Positions 22,308 to 31,580 of a stretch of DNA of 38,241 nucleotides are shown piece by piece. Positions within the stretch are counted from its first letter, which is position 1, and every line of letters starts with the position of its first letter. The notes beneath the pieces are model-generated. The model was not told where the DNA came from and searched no databases. It was given only the letters and a program-made list of their open reading frames with translations. Origin of the DNA: Prevotella sp. Lineage in GTDB: Bacteria; Bacteroidota; Bacteroidia; Bacteroidales; Bacteroidaceae. The stretch is taken from assembly GCA_017524385.1 (NCBI GenBank), contig JAFWSS010000171.1, positions 1 to 38,241 of the forward strand, written 5' to 3'. Both the position numbers and the translations under genes were made by a program.

Positions 22308-24053
22308 ATGTCGAAAAAAAAAGACGAATTCATCAATGCCCTCAAAGAAGCCCTGAAAAAGATGGGCATAGACATTGATAATCTCAGCGAAGAGCAAATA
22401 GAAGGCTTCCAAAAAATAGCAGAAGGGAATTTTGACATCGCTGCCATGATGGATAACCAATGGTTTAACTATTCATTGCCCGACTACGGGAAACTTTCCA
22501 AACCCATCGCCGAATGGTTGCAACCCCTGGCGCTGTTTGAAGACTCCTCCGACATCTTCGAAATATGCGAAGAAGCAGAGGAAAAGGCTTCGCAGATGGA
22601 GCGGCAGCAAGTGGTTGACGACCTGAAAAACTTCATCCATGCCTATCTCGCCTTTCTCTACGATAACGACCTTGACACCTTCGACAACTACGACAACTTC
22701 AAGAGCCTTTTCGCCGCCTTCTATCTCATCTCACGCCTCAACCTCACCGAACTCCTCGACACGGTGCTTGAGACACTAAAGCAACCCTACGAAATCCTCA
22801 ACCATATCTACCTCTCCGGCAACGACTTCGTGGGGACGATCATCCTACATGACATTGGCAAAGGACAAATGGACAAACTGGAGGCTTTCCTCCAAGAGTC
22901 AGGATACATCCCCATGGCGAAACCCATCGTCTTCGATGCCTTGGCATTCACCTACAAGTATGAACCAGCACTACGGCTCAAAGCCTTGCACCACATCAAC
23001 AACTACCTGAACAGATGTTTGCAGATTGGGATGGATGGCGGAGATGTCTCCAACGTCAGCCACTACGCCTGCACCCTTGCCTGGGTGCACGCAAAGGAGA
23101 CCCTCCCAATGCTTAGGAAAATATATGAAAGACTCTTCATTCCCAGCATTGAAATCGACGGCATAGAAGAGGTGGAAGACATCATGGGCAACCCGGAAGC
23201 GGAACTTGAAGTCATCACTCCAACAACCATCGACGGAGCCCTCCAAATCATATCTGACTATGACGATTTGGATGATGAAGACGAGGATTTGGATGACGAA
23301 GACGAGGACTGGGACGACGAAGACGAGGACTGGGACGACGAAGACGAGGACTGGGATGAAGACGATGAAGACGATGAAGACGATGAAGACGATGAAGACG
23401 ACGAAGACGACGAAGAGGAAGAGGAAGACGAGGACTGGTACGAAGACGATGAAGACGACGAGGATGACGAAGACGACGAGGATGAAGACTTCACGGATAA
23501 TTTCAATTTCCTTTACGACCCTGATGCCGAAATGAGAAGATGCCAAGTCCAAGTCACCCTTAAAGGCACCCTCCATCAGATGGTTCGCTTGTTGAAAGTA
23601 CCATCCAACATCTATCTGGACAGCCTGGCGCAGTTCATCCTTATTTCCTTGTCATGGAACGAAACGGACACCTGTTGGTTTGAAACTCCCCATGAGATAT
23701 ACACCGATATTTTCCCGGGTCTCATACCCAACAATAAGAAAAAGAAGGAATTAATCGAATTGGACACCAGCATACTGGATGACCTCTTCACGCCACGCAA
23801 TAACAAAGTCACCTTCTTTGTCAAGGAAGGCGACACATTATGGGCATTCGACATCAAACTGAACAAAACAGACTATTATTTCGGAGACGAGAAATCTTAC
23901 GTCGAGCTCCTCAAAGCCAAAGGTCCCGCCCCTGCATCAAGCCTGGACACCATAGAAGATTACGAGAGCAGCCTTGCCGAAGAAGAACTCGAACTGCCAG
24001 ACATAGAAGACATCAATCAAGAAATGAAAGACTTAGAAGATAGCATGTTATGA
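22308..24053 (+). CDS. Protein with a long Asp/Glu repeat tract and pRiA4b ORF3-like C-terminal domain
   Basis: The 581-aa protein has no signal peptide. The N-terminal part (about 1-310) is helical, with MSKKKDEFINALKEALKKMG at the start; I cannot name its family. Residues about 318-395 are almost purely acidic, built of repeated DDEDEDW and DDE units. The part after it (QVQVTLKGTLHQMVRLLKVP, LAQFILISLSWNETDTCWFE) resembles the plasmid pRiA4b ORF3-like domain, whose role is unknown. At DNA level the tract is made of 21-bp and 9-bp in-frame tandem repeats, so its length probably varies between strains. The stop overlaps the next start (ATGA), suggesting translational coupling to the CE2 esterase. 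The domain call is moderate confidence. Confidence 0.75.
   Translation: MSKKKDEFINALKEALKKMGIDIDNLSEEQIEGFQKIAEGNFDIAAMMDNQWFNYSLPDYGKLSKPIAEWLQPLALFEDSSDIFEICEEAEEKASQMERQQVVDDLKNFIHAYLAFLYDNDLDTFDNYDNFKSLFAAFYLISRLNLTELLDTVLETLKQPYEILNHIYLSGNDFVGTIILHDIGKGQMDKLEAFLQESGYIPMAKPIVFDALAFTYKYEPALRLKALHHINNYLNRCLQIGMDGGDVSNVSHYACTLAWVHAKETLPMLRKIYERLFIPSIEIDGIEEVEDIMGNPEAELEVITPTTIDGALQIISDYDDLDDEDEDLDDEDEDWDDEDEDWDDEDEDWDEDDEDDEDDEDDEDDEDDEEEEEDEDWYEDDEDDEDDEDDEDEDFTDNFNFLYDPDAEMRRCQVQVTLKGTLHQMVRLLKVPSNIYLDSLAQFILISLSWNETDTCWFETPHEIYTDIFPGLIPNNKKKKELIELDTSILDDLFTPRNNKVTFFVKEGDTLWAFDIKLNKTDYYFGDEKSYVELLKAKGPAPASSLDTIEDYESSLAEEELELPDIEDINQEMKDLEDSML
23262..23490 (+). repeat. In-frame coding tandem repeat (acidic tract)
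   Basis: Three copies of a 21-bp unit (GACGAAGACGAGGACTGGGAC type) are followed by runs of a 9-bp GACGATGAA-type unit and more degenerate copies. All unit lengths are multiples of three, so gains or losses keep the frame. On the opposite strand the same bases give long poly-Ser or Phe/Val frames, which are by-products. Confidence 0.85.
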
Positions 24054-25168
24054 AAGCCATCAATCCAACAAAGGCCTTGGCCGTCATCCTGACTGTCATC
24101 GCCACACTCACCACAAACGCCACACTGGCAGCCGACAAGAAAACCCTTCCCGCCAACGACAAAGGCATCACCTACACCGGCAGGGTGGCCGTCAACGACG
24201 ATGGCTCCGTGAGTTACGACTGGACCGGCGTCTATCTGCAAACCGACTTCACCGGAGGGTATTTCGCCATCGAAGCCTCCGAGGCTGGCTCATCATGGCA
24301 CAACCTCTTCATCGACGGGAAATGGGTGAGGAAACTGCAAATCACCGGCAGCACACCCCAACGCATCGTGCTCGCAGAGAAGTTGGGAAAGGGCGTACAC
24401 CGACTCAGGCTACAGAAATGCACAGAGGGGCAATACGGATGCACCACCATCCATCAAGTGGTGATTGCAAAGGGAGCCTCGCTGCAACCCGTGGAGCGCA
24501 AGCAACGGATGATTGAGGTCTATGGCGACTCCTACACCTGCGGCTATGGCACTGAAAGCGACAAGGCCAACGACCCCTTCCGCCTCGAGACAGAGAACTG
24601 CGACAAGGCATACGGCTGCATCATCGCCAGGTATTTCGATGCCGACTACGCCCTCACCGCCCACTCCGGACAAGGCATGGTGCGCAACTGGGCCGACCCC
24701 AAGCAGATTTCCGACATCAACATGTCGACACGCTACACCAGGGTCTTCGACGACCACGGCACACAACCCTACCCCTTCGACCGCTACCAACCGCAACTGG
24801 TCATCATCAACCTCGGCACCAACGACTTCTCGCCCACGGCCATCCCCACCGACGAGCAATACACCAACGCTTACCTGAAGATGATTGAAACCATCAAAAA
24901 CCAATACCAAGGGGTGAAAATCCTCTGCGTCACTCCACATTCCGCCAGCAGATACCTCCAGGCCAGCCTACAATACCTCAAGGAGCGCGTGGCCGGCATC
25001 CCCGATGTCTACATGGCCAACCCCTTGAGCGACATGGTCACAGTGGAGCACGACATGGGCGCCGACTGGCATCCCAACTACCAAGGTCAGCGCAAAATCG
25101 CCATGTCGCTCATCCCGCAAATCTCAGCCATCATGGGGTGGAGCCTCGCCGACAAGGTGGTGGAATAA
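24050..25168 (+). CDS. CE2-type SGNH carbohydrate esterase
   Basis: The 372-aa protein has a signal peptide (about 1-28, ending LAA), an N-terminal beta-sandwich (about 35-145: TGRVAVNDDGSVSYDWTGVY) and a C-terminal SGNH esterase domain, the two-domain layout of carbohydrate esterase family 2. Catalytic residues are S161 in GDSYTCGYG, N258 in LGTNDFS, and D339/H341 in ADWHPN. Members deacetylate xylan or mannan-type sugars, often at position 6 of the sugar. Its start overlaps the stop of the acidic protein gene by 4 bp, and it is followed 22 bp later by the DUF4450 gene. The family is firm; the substrate is inferred. Confidence 0.86.
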   Translation: MKAINPTKALAVILTVIATLTTNATLAADKKTLPANDKGITYTGRVAVNDDGSVSYDWTGVYLQTDFTGGYFAIEASEAGSSWHNLFIDGKWVRKLQITGSTPQRIVLAEKLGKGVHRLRLQKCTEGQYGCTTIHQVVIAKGASLQPVERKQRMIEVYGDSYTCGYGTESDKANDPFRLETENCDKAYGCIIARYFDADYALTAHSGQGMVRNWADPKQISDINMSTRYTRVFDDHGTQPYPFDRYQPQLVIINLGTNDFSPTAIPTDEQYTNAYLKMIETIKNQYQGVKILCVTPHSASRYLQASLQYLKERVAGIPDVYMANPLSDMVTVEHDMGADWHPNYQGQRKIAMSLIPQISAIMGWSLADKVVE

Positions 25169-25190
25169 CACCCCTCATCCCACCAATGAC

Positions 25191-28175
25191 ATGAAAACCT
25201 CACTCACAGTCCTCGCGCTCGCTTTCGCTCTCGCCGTCACCGGCCAGACCACCGACAAAGGGAAGAAAGCGCCGAGAGCGATGAACTACCATCCCAACCA
25301 AGGACAAATCGTCTGCGTCAACGGCAACAACCGCTACACCAGAGCCTTGTATGGTGCCAACACACGCCAGCGGCTCGAAACCAGCGACCGGCCCGTCTTC
25401 GCCTCCTACGACCGCGACAACAGCCTCAACATCACCTTCCTCATCGAAGCCGGCGGCAGGCTGCAACCCCTTGACTCCACCTCCTTCTGCGAAGCCAGAT
25501 ACGAAGGTGGAATGAGAAGTTACACCCTCGGCGACAACCGATGGCAGGGAGGACAAGTGAGTCTCACCACCCTGGCCACCTTCTCCCAGGAAGGAGCCAT
25601 CTGGAAATTCCACGCCGAAGGGTTCCCCTCCCCCCCCGCCCTCCACGCCGTGGTGAAGAAGTTGAAAAAGCCCAAGATGACCCGCGAGGGAGACTATGGC
25701 CTGGAGCCCCGCAGCAGTTACGAAGGCGCCGGCCTCCCCTTGCAAACCCTCACCTGGGTATGCGACAGCGACACCTACATCCTCCTCACCCCCGACCGCC
25801 GACTTGTCGTCGACACCCTCGGCGAACAACATTATCAAGAAGAGGAAGCCACGAGACAGGAACTCATCTCAAGACTGCGCATCAACACCCCCGACCCCTA
25901 CATCAACACCCTGGGAGCCAATCTCGCAGCCGCCGCCGACGGGCTGTGGGATGGTGAGACATGGCTCCATGGATGCATCGGATGGCGAACACCACTGGCC
26001 GGATGGCGCGCCGCCTACGTGGGCGACGTGCTGGGATGGGACGACCGCGCCCGCTCACATTTCGACGCCTATGCCAAAAGCATGGTGACCAACGTCCCGC
26101 CCATACATCCCCACCCTTCGCAGGACAGCACCCGCAACCTCGCAAGGGCAGAGGAAAAATGGGGCACGCAGATGTACAGCAACGGATACATCTGCAAACT
26201 GCCCAACGACAACACGAAGATGAGCCACTATGATATGAACCTCAACTACTTCGACGAACTACTGTGGCATTTCTGCTACGATGCAGACCCGGAGTACATG
26301 CGGCAGATGTGGCCCTACATCAAACTCCACCTGGAATGGGAGAAACGCAATTTCGACCCCGACGGCGACCACCTCTACGACGCCTACTGCTGCATATGGG
26401 CCAGCGACGCACTCTACTACAACGGAGGGGCGGTGACACACTCCTCAGCCTACAACCATCGGGGCAACCTGCTGGCGGCACGCATCGCAGAAATCATAGG
26501 AGAAGACCCCACTCCCTACCGGCAAGAAGCCGACGCCATCCTCCAGGCAATGAACAAGAGGCTATGGGTCAAGGAAGAAGGGCATTGGGCTGAATACCAA
26601 GACCTCATGGGACTGAAACGGCTGCACAACAGCGCCGCCCTATGGACCATCTACACCCCCATCGACTGCGGCGCTTGCACCCACAAGCAGGCATGGGAGG
26701 CCACCCTCTACGCCGACAAGCACTTCCCCCACATCCCCGTGGAATGGATCGACGGAAAACCATCGACAACGCCCCAAGATGACCCATGCTACACCATCAG
26801 CACCAGCGACTGGCTGCCCTATGACTGGAGCACCAACAACGTCGCCCACGAGGAGGTGATGAACATGGCCCTCGCCTATTTCATCGCCGGCAGGAGAAAC
26901 GAAGGATTCCGCCTGCTCAAAAGCGACATCCTCGACGGAATGTTCCTCGGCGCCTGTCCGGGCAACTTCGGACAAATCAGTTATTACGACAAAGCCCGCA
27001 GCGAAGCCTACCGCGACTTCGGCGACAACATCGGCATCTCGGCACGAGCCATCGTCAACGGCCTCTTCGGCATACGCCCCGATGCACTCAACGGACGATG
27101 CATCATACAATACTCCCTGCCCGACGAATGGAACGAAGCCAGCGTGGAGACACCCTACCTGCAATACGACTTCCATCGCGAAGGCAACCGCCTCACCTAC
27201 CACGTGCGTCAGCATTTCAAGCAACCCCTCGACATCATCATCAGAGTGGGCGTGGGAGAAGGGAAGTTCGTAGACTTCAGAGGCACCAACGGCAACGAGC
27301 AAACCATCACCGCCGACCTCACCAGATGGGGAATGCCCAAAGAGCCTTCAGCACAAGAGTTCGTGGGATTCCGTTACGACGATACCGACATCGACCTCGC
27401 CGGACTGGCAGACTTCATCGAAGGGACACGGCAAACCACCATCGACCTGAGCCATCTCTTCAACGCCAACGTCGACGACATCTTCAAAAACGAATACCTC
27501 TCGCCAAGGCCACCCTGCACCACGCTCGAAATCCCCAAGCAAGGCATCGGGCAATGGTGCCTGCCCGACCGCACGGCACACATCGAGGACGACGGTCTCA
27601 GGGCGAAAGTCACCAAGGGATTGTTCGACACCGGCATCGGCGTCACCTTCCGCACACCCGCCGAAGGACACAACATTGCCTACACCTCGCTTTGGGACAA
27701 CTACCCCGACAGCATCACCGTCAACCTCAAAGGCAAGGCCTCCTACGCCTGCCTGTTGCTCGCTGGAAGCACCAACAACATGCAAAGCCGCATCGACAAC
27801 GGCATCATCGTGGTGGAATACAAAGACCTCACCACCGACACCCTGCACCTGGTGAATCCCATCAACTGGTGCCCCATCGAACAAGACTACTACATCGACC
27901 AACTCGCCTTCTCCACCTCACCGCTGAGGCCCTACAGGGTGCACTTGGGAAGCGGAGCCGTCTCAAGGCACATCAGCGAAGCAGCACCCACGGGAAGTTT
28001 CAGCAATTCCGTTCCCGGCAACCCCGACAGCGCAGAGCCACGACTCATCGACTGCGGGGCGGCGGAAATACTCAAGATGCCACTCAACCCTGAGAAAAAA
28101 CTCAACAGGCTCACCCTCCGCACCCTCTCCAACGACGTGGTCATAGGGCTCATGGCCGTCACACTCACCAAGTGA
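25191..28175 (+). CDS. DUF4450-family exported protein, probable six-hairpin glycosidase
   Basis: The 994-aa product has a signal peptide (about 1-20, ALAVTGQ) and the DUF4450 start pattern MNYHPNQGQIVCVNGNNRYTRALYGANTRQRLE. The central part (about 230-640: GLWDGETWLHGCIGWRTPLAGWRAAY, WPYIKLHLEWE, DGDHLYDAYCCIWASDALYYNGGAVTHSSAYNHRG) has the look of an (alpha/alpha)6 barrel as in glycoside hydrolases with six hairpins. Acid residues for catalysis cannot be assigned by eye. A C-terminal beta-rich region follows (about 640-994). The gene is co-directional with the CE2 esterase, so it probably acts on a partly acetylated glycan. It is large for the surrounding genes and very G+C-rich. Confidence 0.8.
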   Translation: MKTSLTVLALAFALAVTGQTTDKGKKAPRAMNYHPNQGQIVCVNGNNRYTRALYGANTRQRLETSDRPVFASYDRDNSLNITFLIEAGGRLQPLDSTSFCEARYEGGMRSYTLGDNRWQGGQVSLTTLATFSQEGAIWKFHAEGFPSPPALHAVVKKLKKPKMTREGDYGLEPRSSYEGAGLPLQTLTWVCDSDTYILLTPDRRLVVDTLGEQHYQEEEATRQELISRLRINTPDPYINTLGANLAAAADGLWDGETWLHGCIGWRTPLAGWRAAYVGDVLGWDDRARSHFDAYAKSMVTNVPPIHPHPSQDSTRNLARAEEKWGTQMYSNGYICKLPNDNTKMSHYDMNLNYFDELLWHFCYDADPEYMRQMWPYIKLHLEWEKRNFDPDGDHLYDAYCCIWASDALYYNGGAVTHSSAYNHRGNLLAARIAEIIGEDPTPYRQEADAILQAMNKRLWVKEEGHWAEYQDLMGLKRLHNSAALWTIYTPIDCGACTHKQAWEATLYADKHFPHIPVEWIDGKPSTTPQDDPCYTISTSDWLPYDWSTNNVAHEEVMNMALAYFIAGRRNEGFRLLKSDILDGMFLGACPGNFGQISYYDKARSEAYRDFGDNIGISARAIVNGLFGIRPDALNGRCIIQYSLPDEWNEASVETPYLQYDFHREGNRLTYHVRQHFKQPLDIIIRVGVGEGKFVDFRGTNGNEQTITADLTRWGMPKEPSAQEFVGFRYDDTDIDLAGLADFIEGTRQTTIDLSHLFNANVDDIFKNEYLSPRPPCTTLEIPKQGIGQWCLPDRTAHIEDDGLRAKVTKGLFDTGIGVTFRTPAEGHNIAYTSLWDNYPDSITVNLKGKASYACLLLAGSTNNMQSRIDNGIIVVEYKDLTTDTLHLVNPINWCPIEQDYYIDQLAFSTSPLRPYRVHLGSGAVSRHISEAAPTGSFSNSVPGNPDSAEPRLIDCGAAEILKMPLNPEKKLNRLTLRTLSNDVVIGLMAVTLTK

Positions 28176-28191
28176 CAGTGGAACGACTATC

Positions 28192-28255
28192 AGCCCCATA
28201 AAGCCCACAAAGCCCGCACCCCCCATAAAGCCCATTAGACCCATAAAGCCCACAA
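28192..28255. repeat. CATAAAGCCCA quasi-repeat spacer
   Basis: The 99-bp gap between the DUF4450 and RluA genes is mostly made of CCCATAAAGCCCAC-like units, about five imperfect copies. It has no hairpin or promoter box that I can see. Comparable low-complexity spacers of other sequence occur after several genes in this window. Confidence 0.6.
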
Positions 28256-28274
28256 CCTCCATTTTCACCTACCC

Positions 28275-29903
28275 ATGCACCTCCTACACTGCGACACGCC
28301 ACCGCCACCAAGGATGAACGACCCCATGGGGTATGTCGCCCACCCCCTCAGCATCGCAGCCGCAGAAGAGGTGCAACGGCACATCCTTGCCCATGAGGAA
28401 TGGTTGGAGGATGCCAACCAGGGGAAGATGTTCGGCGTACTCGTGGTGGAAGACGAAAAGGGGAACCTTGGATTCCTCGCCGCCTATTCAGGACTGTTGG
28501 CCAACCGCAATGACTGGGATTATTTCGTGCCCGCCGTCTTCGATTTCCAACAGCCCGACGGACACTTCAAGCGCGAAGAGGCTGAAATCACCAGCATCAA
28601 CAAGCGAGTGGCACTCCTCGAGCAAAGTCCGCTTCTACTAAAACAGCGCACCCTCCTTCAACAGGCGAAAGCCGCCATGGATGAAGATATGAAAAGATGG
28701 AAAGTACAAGCCGCCACCGCCAAGCAGCGGCGCGACGCCATGAGAAGCGGCTCCATCCCCTGCACCATAACCGACGAGGAGATGCTCCGTGAAAGCCAAT
28801 GGATGAAAGCCGAAACAAAACGATTGAGACAACGACACGAACACGACATCGCCATCTTGCAAGAAAAGGTGGGAGCCATGGAGGCAGAAATCGGCAAACT
28901 GAGGTTGTTGCGCCACCAAAAGTCAGACGTGTTGCAAAAATGGCTCTTCGACCAATTCCGCATGCTCAACGCCCTGGGAGAGGAGCGCACCCTCACCGAC
29001 ATCTTCAAGGACACCACGGCAGGAGTACCACCATCAGGAGCAGGAGAATGCTGCGCCCCGAAACTGTTGCAATACGCCTACAAACACCACCTTCGTCCAC
29101 GATGCATCGCAGAATTCTGGTGGGGGAAGCCGTTGGAAGGAGAAGTCAGGCAGCACCTGCATTTCTACCCCGCATGCAGAGGGAAATGCCTCCCCATCCT
29201 CCAACACATGCTCCTCGGACTTGACGTGGAAGAGCCTCTGCAACCCACCCCTATGGAAGCATCCCCAACCATCGTCTTCGAAGACGAAGACATCCTTGTG
29301 GCAGAAAAGCCCTCCGGAATGCTCTCCGTGCCAGGAAAGGCCGGTACCGCCTCCGTCTATGACTTCGTGAAGCATCACTGCCCACAAGCCGAAGGGCCCC
29401 TCATCGTGCACCGGCTCGACATGGACACGTCGGGGCTGATGGTGGTGGCTAAGACCAAGCAGGCACACCAAAGGCTGCAAGCACAATTCAAGCACCACGC
29501 CGTGGAAAAGACCTATGTGGCAAGGCTGCAATCCCCACTGCCGGAAGAGAAACCACACAGAGGCACCATCAACCTGCCATTGAGACCCGACCCTACGGAC
29601 CGTCCACGGCAGTTGGTTGACCCCACACATGGGAAACCCGCCATCACCCACTATGAGATGACAGGCCCAGACACCGTGCTGCTGCATCCGAAAACCGGCA
29701 GGACACATCAGTTGCGTGTGCATTGCGCACACCCGCAAGGGCTGGGCACCCCCATCAAGGGAGACCCGCTCTACGGCACCGCCGCAGACCGCCTACATCT
29801 CCACGCAGCCATCCTCACCTTTGAGCATCCCATGACAAAAAAGAGGCTCACCTTTGAAAGCAAGCCTGATTGGAGCAAAGGCCAAGAAAGCCCTCCCCAA
29901 TAA
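28275..29903 (+). CDS. RluA-family pseudouridine synthase with long N-terminal extension
   Basis: The 542-aa protein carries a C-terminal RluA-type catalytic domain (about 325-535), with HRLDMDTSGLM and catalytic D382, plus KPSGMLSVPG and LHPKTGRTHQLRVH motifs. It isomerises uridine in rRNA or tRNA. The first ~320 residues are an extension not found in the short E. coli enzymes: a conserved-looking start (PMGYVAHPLSIAAAEEVQ), a central coiled coil (about 95-220) rich in Glu, Arg and Gln, and a Cys/His-containing segment (ECCAPKLLQYAY, FYPACRGKCLPIL). No S4 domain is seen. It is the last plus-strand gene before a convergent gene 37 bp away. Family certain, target unknown. Confidence 0.88.
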   Translation: MHLLHCDTPPPPRMNDPMGYVAHPLSIAAAEEVQRHILAHEEWLEDANQGKMFGVLVVEDEKGNLGFLAAYSGLLANRNDWDYFVPAVFDFQQPDGHFKREEAEITSINKRVALLEQSPLLLKQRTLLQQAKAAMDEDMKRWKVQAATAKQRRDAMRSGSIPCTITDEEMLRESQWMKAETKRLRQRHEHDIAILQEKVGAMEAEIGKLRLLRHQKSDVLQKWLFDQFRMLNALGEERTLTDIFKDTTAGVPPSGAGECCAPKLLQYAYKHHLRPRCIAEFWWGKPLEGEVRQHLHFYPACRGKCLPILQHMLLGLDVEEPLQPTPMEASPTIVFEDEDILVAEKPSGMLSVPGKAGTASVYDFVKHHCPQAEGPLIVHRLDMDTSGLMVVAKTKQAHQRLQAQFKHHAVEKTYVARLQSPLPEEKPHRGTINLPLRPDPTDRPRQLVDPTHGKPAITHYEMTGPDTVLLHPKTGRTHQLRVHCAHPQGLGTPIKGDPLYGTAADRLHLHAAILTFEHPMTKKRLTFESKPDWSKGQESPPQ

Positions 29904-29922
29904 AATCCTATTACCTCCTAAT

Positions 29923-29942
29923 GATTTCCCCGAAAGGAAATC
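29923..29942. terminator. Short hairpin between convergent genes
   Basis: GATTTCC (29923-29929) pairs with GGAAATC (29936-29942) around CCGAAA. It lies in the 37-bp space between two converging stops and overlaps the end of the minus-strand gene. The stem is only 7 bp, so a terminator role is uncertain. Confidence 0.35.
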
Positions 29943-31356
29943 ACAGCAGATACAAGAAATTCTCCAATGGTATGCCGCGGTTCTTGTCTACGTTGTCCTT
30001 GTTGAGTTCTATCAGCAAGGCCACGGCGTCCATCGCCTTCCTTGTGCTTGAAACCAAGGAGTCCCCCTTGAGCAAATGCCCTATCAGCACAGCAGAGAAG
30101 ATGTCGCCCGTGCCGGGGAAATGCACCGGAATCTCCGTATATTCCAGTTTGAGATATTCCTTGGAATGATGGTTGTAACCCACCACGCAATGCTTGCCAT
30201 CCACCAACATGCTTGTAATCAGCACCGACTTGGAGCCCATCTTCCTCAATGCGTCAACCAACGAGCAAGCCTCCTGCACAGAGACACCATCCGTGTGGTA
30301 GTCCGCACCCGTGAGATAGCAAGCCTCCGTGTAGTTGGGATAGCAAAGATGAGCCACTGTGAGCATCTCCTGCATGCTGCGGATGGTGTCGGGCGTGACA
30401 CCATTGTATAGTTTACCCTCGTCACCCATGATGGGGTCGACGAAGATCACCGTGCCGTTGGCAGCCTGCTCCAAGCAGTATTCCGAAACGATGCGCGCCT
30501 GCCGCTCCGAAGCGATGAATCCGGTGGCTATGGCATCGAAACGGAATCCCAGTTCTTTCCACACCGGGAAGACACCGGTGATGTAGTCGGTGGTGTCGAG
30601 GATATTGAACTTGCCATAATCCAACGTATTGGAAACCAGTGCTGTAGGCAAATTATAAACAGGCAGTCCCATATAGGAAAGGATGGGCAGCATGGCCGCA
30701 GTCGCCACCTTTCCATACCCCGCCATGTCGTTGATGAGCAAGATTTGCTTCTTCGCAGCGCCCTCATCCTCCAATGTCTCAGCCAGTTGGCGAGCCACTT
30801 GCTCCACCACCTTCGGGAAATGCTCCATTTCCAAGCCATGGCCTTTTTCGGCGATGTCATCGACAGTGTCATCAGGCGAAAGCGGGACAGCAAACTGTGC
30901 TATGATTTCCCCGCCATCACATACTGGAGTGACATAATGTATGGTGATGCCCGTCTCCGTCTCTCCAGCCGCCTTCACAGCCTCGTGCACATGATGCCCC
31001 CACATGCCCTTCCCCCCGAACTTGGGAAGCAATGAAGGGTGTATGTTGACAATGCGCTGTGGATAGAGGTTGATGAGATACTCCGGCACCATTGGCAGGA
31101 AACCCGCCAGCACTATCAAGCCTATGCCTTGCCGTCGCAGCAGCGGCACCATCACCGAAGGGTCGTTCAGTTCCTTCCTGTTTCTCACCACTGCAGGTAC
31201 GCCCAACCGTCGCGCCCGTGTCATCGCATAAGCATCAGCCTTGCTGCTCACCATCAGTGTCAGTTCCACCAAGGCAGAGTCTTGGAAGTAATGCACAAGG
31301 TTCTCAAAATTGCTGCCACTTCCCGACACGAAGACGGCCACTTTCACTTTTTTCAT
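29941..31356 (-). CDS. Fused phosphoribosylglycinamide formyltransferase (PurN) - pyridoxamine kinase
   Basis: The 471-aa protein joins two complete enzymes in one frame. Residues 1-195 are PurN: FVSGSGSNFENL, then NIHPSLLP with N104 and H106, and CDGGE with D147, the formyl-transfer triad using 10-formyl-tetrahydrofolate in purine synthesis. Residues about 203-471 are a PdxK/PdxY-type kinase: ILLINDMAGYGKVATAAMLP, LPTALVSNTLDYGKFN, VDPIMGDEGK, and PGTGD with catalytic D418. The linker (TLEDEGAAKK) is short, and no stop or start signal is visible between the parts. The two enzymes are normally separate genes. A frameshift artefact would need a lost stop codon between two adjacent genes. It is transcribed divergently from the purH-domain gene. 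Confidence 0.86.
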   Translation of the reverse strand: MKKVKVAVFVSGSGSNFENLVHYFQDSALVELTLMVSSKADAYAMTRARRLGVPAVVRNRKELNDPSVMVPLLRRQGIGLIVLAGFLPMVPEYLINLYPQRIVNIHPSLLPKFGGKGMWGHHVHEAVKAAGETETGITIHYVTPVCDGGEIIAQFAVPLSPDDTVDDIAEKGHGLEMEHFPKVVEQVARQLAETLEDEGAAKKQILLINDMAGYGKVATAAMLPILSYMGLPVYNLPTALVSNTLDYGKFNILDTTDYITGVFPVWKELGFRFDAIATGFIASERQARIVSEYCLEQAANGTVIFVDPIMGDEGKLYNGVTPDTIRSMQEMLTVAHLCYPNYTEACYLTGADYHTDGVSVQEACSLVDALRKMGSKSVLITSMLVDGKHCVVGYNHHSKEYLKLEYTEIPVHFPGTGDIFSAVLIGHLLKGDSLVSSTRKAMDAVALLIELNKDNVDKNRGIPLENFLYLL

Positions 31357-31453
31357 AACAATTTCATTTTTCTCGATAGAAATGCCATCTTTTTCTCATC
31401 CATAATAATAGGTATGCAGTAGATGGCAAAAGCAATCATTTGCTGCCAATTTG

Positions 31454-31486
31454 CAAAATTAGCATTTAAAAATAACATAAATCAAA
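31454..31486 (-). promoter_or_regulatory. Promoter of the PurN-kinase gene
   Basis: The minus strand has TTTG (31483-31486) and TAATTTTG (31454-31461) separated by 21 bp, within the Bacteroidota range. The ATG is about 98 bp downstream, so the leader is about 90 bases. Confidence 0.6.
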
Positions 31487-31545
31487 ATAATGAGGAAAAA
31501 AATAAAAAATAGGGATAAACGTATCATTTGTACATCGTTTTTTCG

Positions 31546-31553
31546 TAACTTTG
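31546..31553 (+). promoter_or_regulatory. -7 box of the IMP cyclohydrolase gene
   Basis: TAACTTTG followed by C matches TAnnTTTG 28 bp before the ATG at 31581. A TTTG at 31527-31530 is only 15 bp upstream, closer than usual. It sets the start at 31581, since the upstream TTG at 31551 lies inside the box. Confidence 0.6.
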
Positions 31554-31580
31554 CATCCTCATTCCTACAAACAAGCATAT

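Noticed and set aside
22971-23576. Minus-strand frames with poly-Ser or Phe/Val repeats opposite the acidic tract
   Set aside because: Produced by reading the GAC/GAA/GAT repeat backwards; no independent support.
27098-28093. 331-aa Arg/His/Gln-rich frame inside the DUF4450 gene
   Set aside because: Composition typical of a +1 shadow frame in G+C-rich DNA; no domain.
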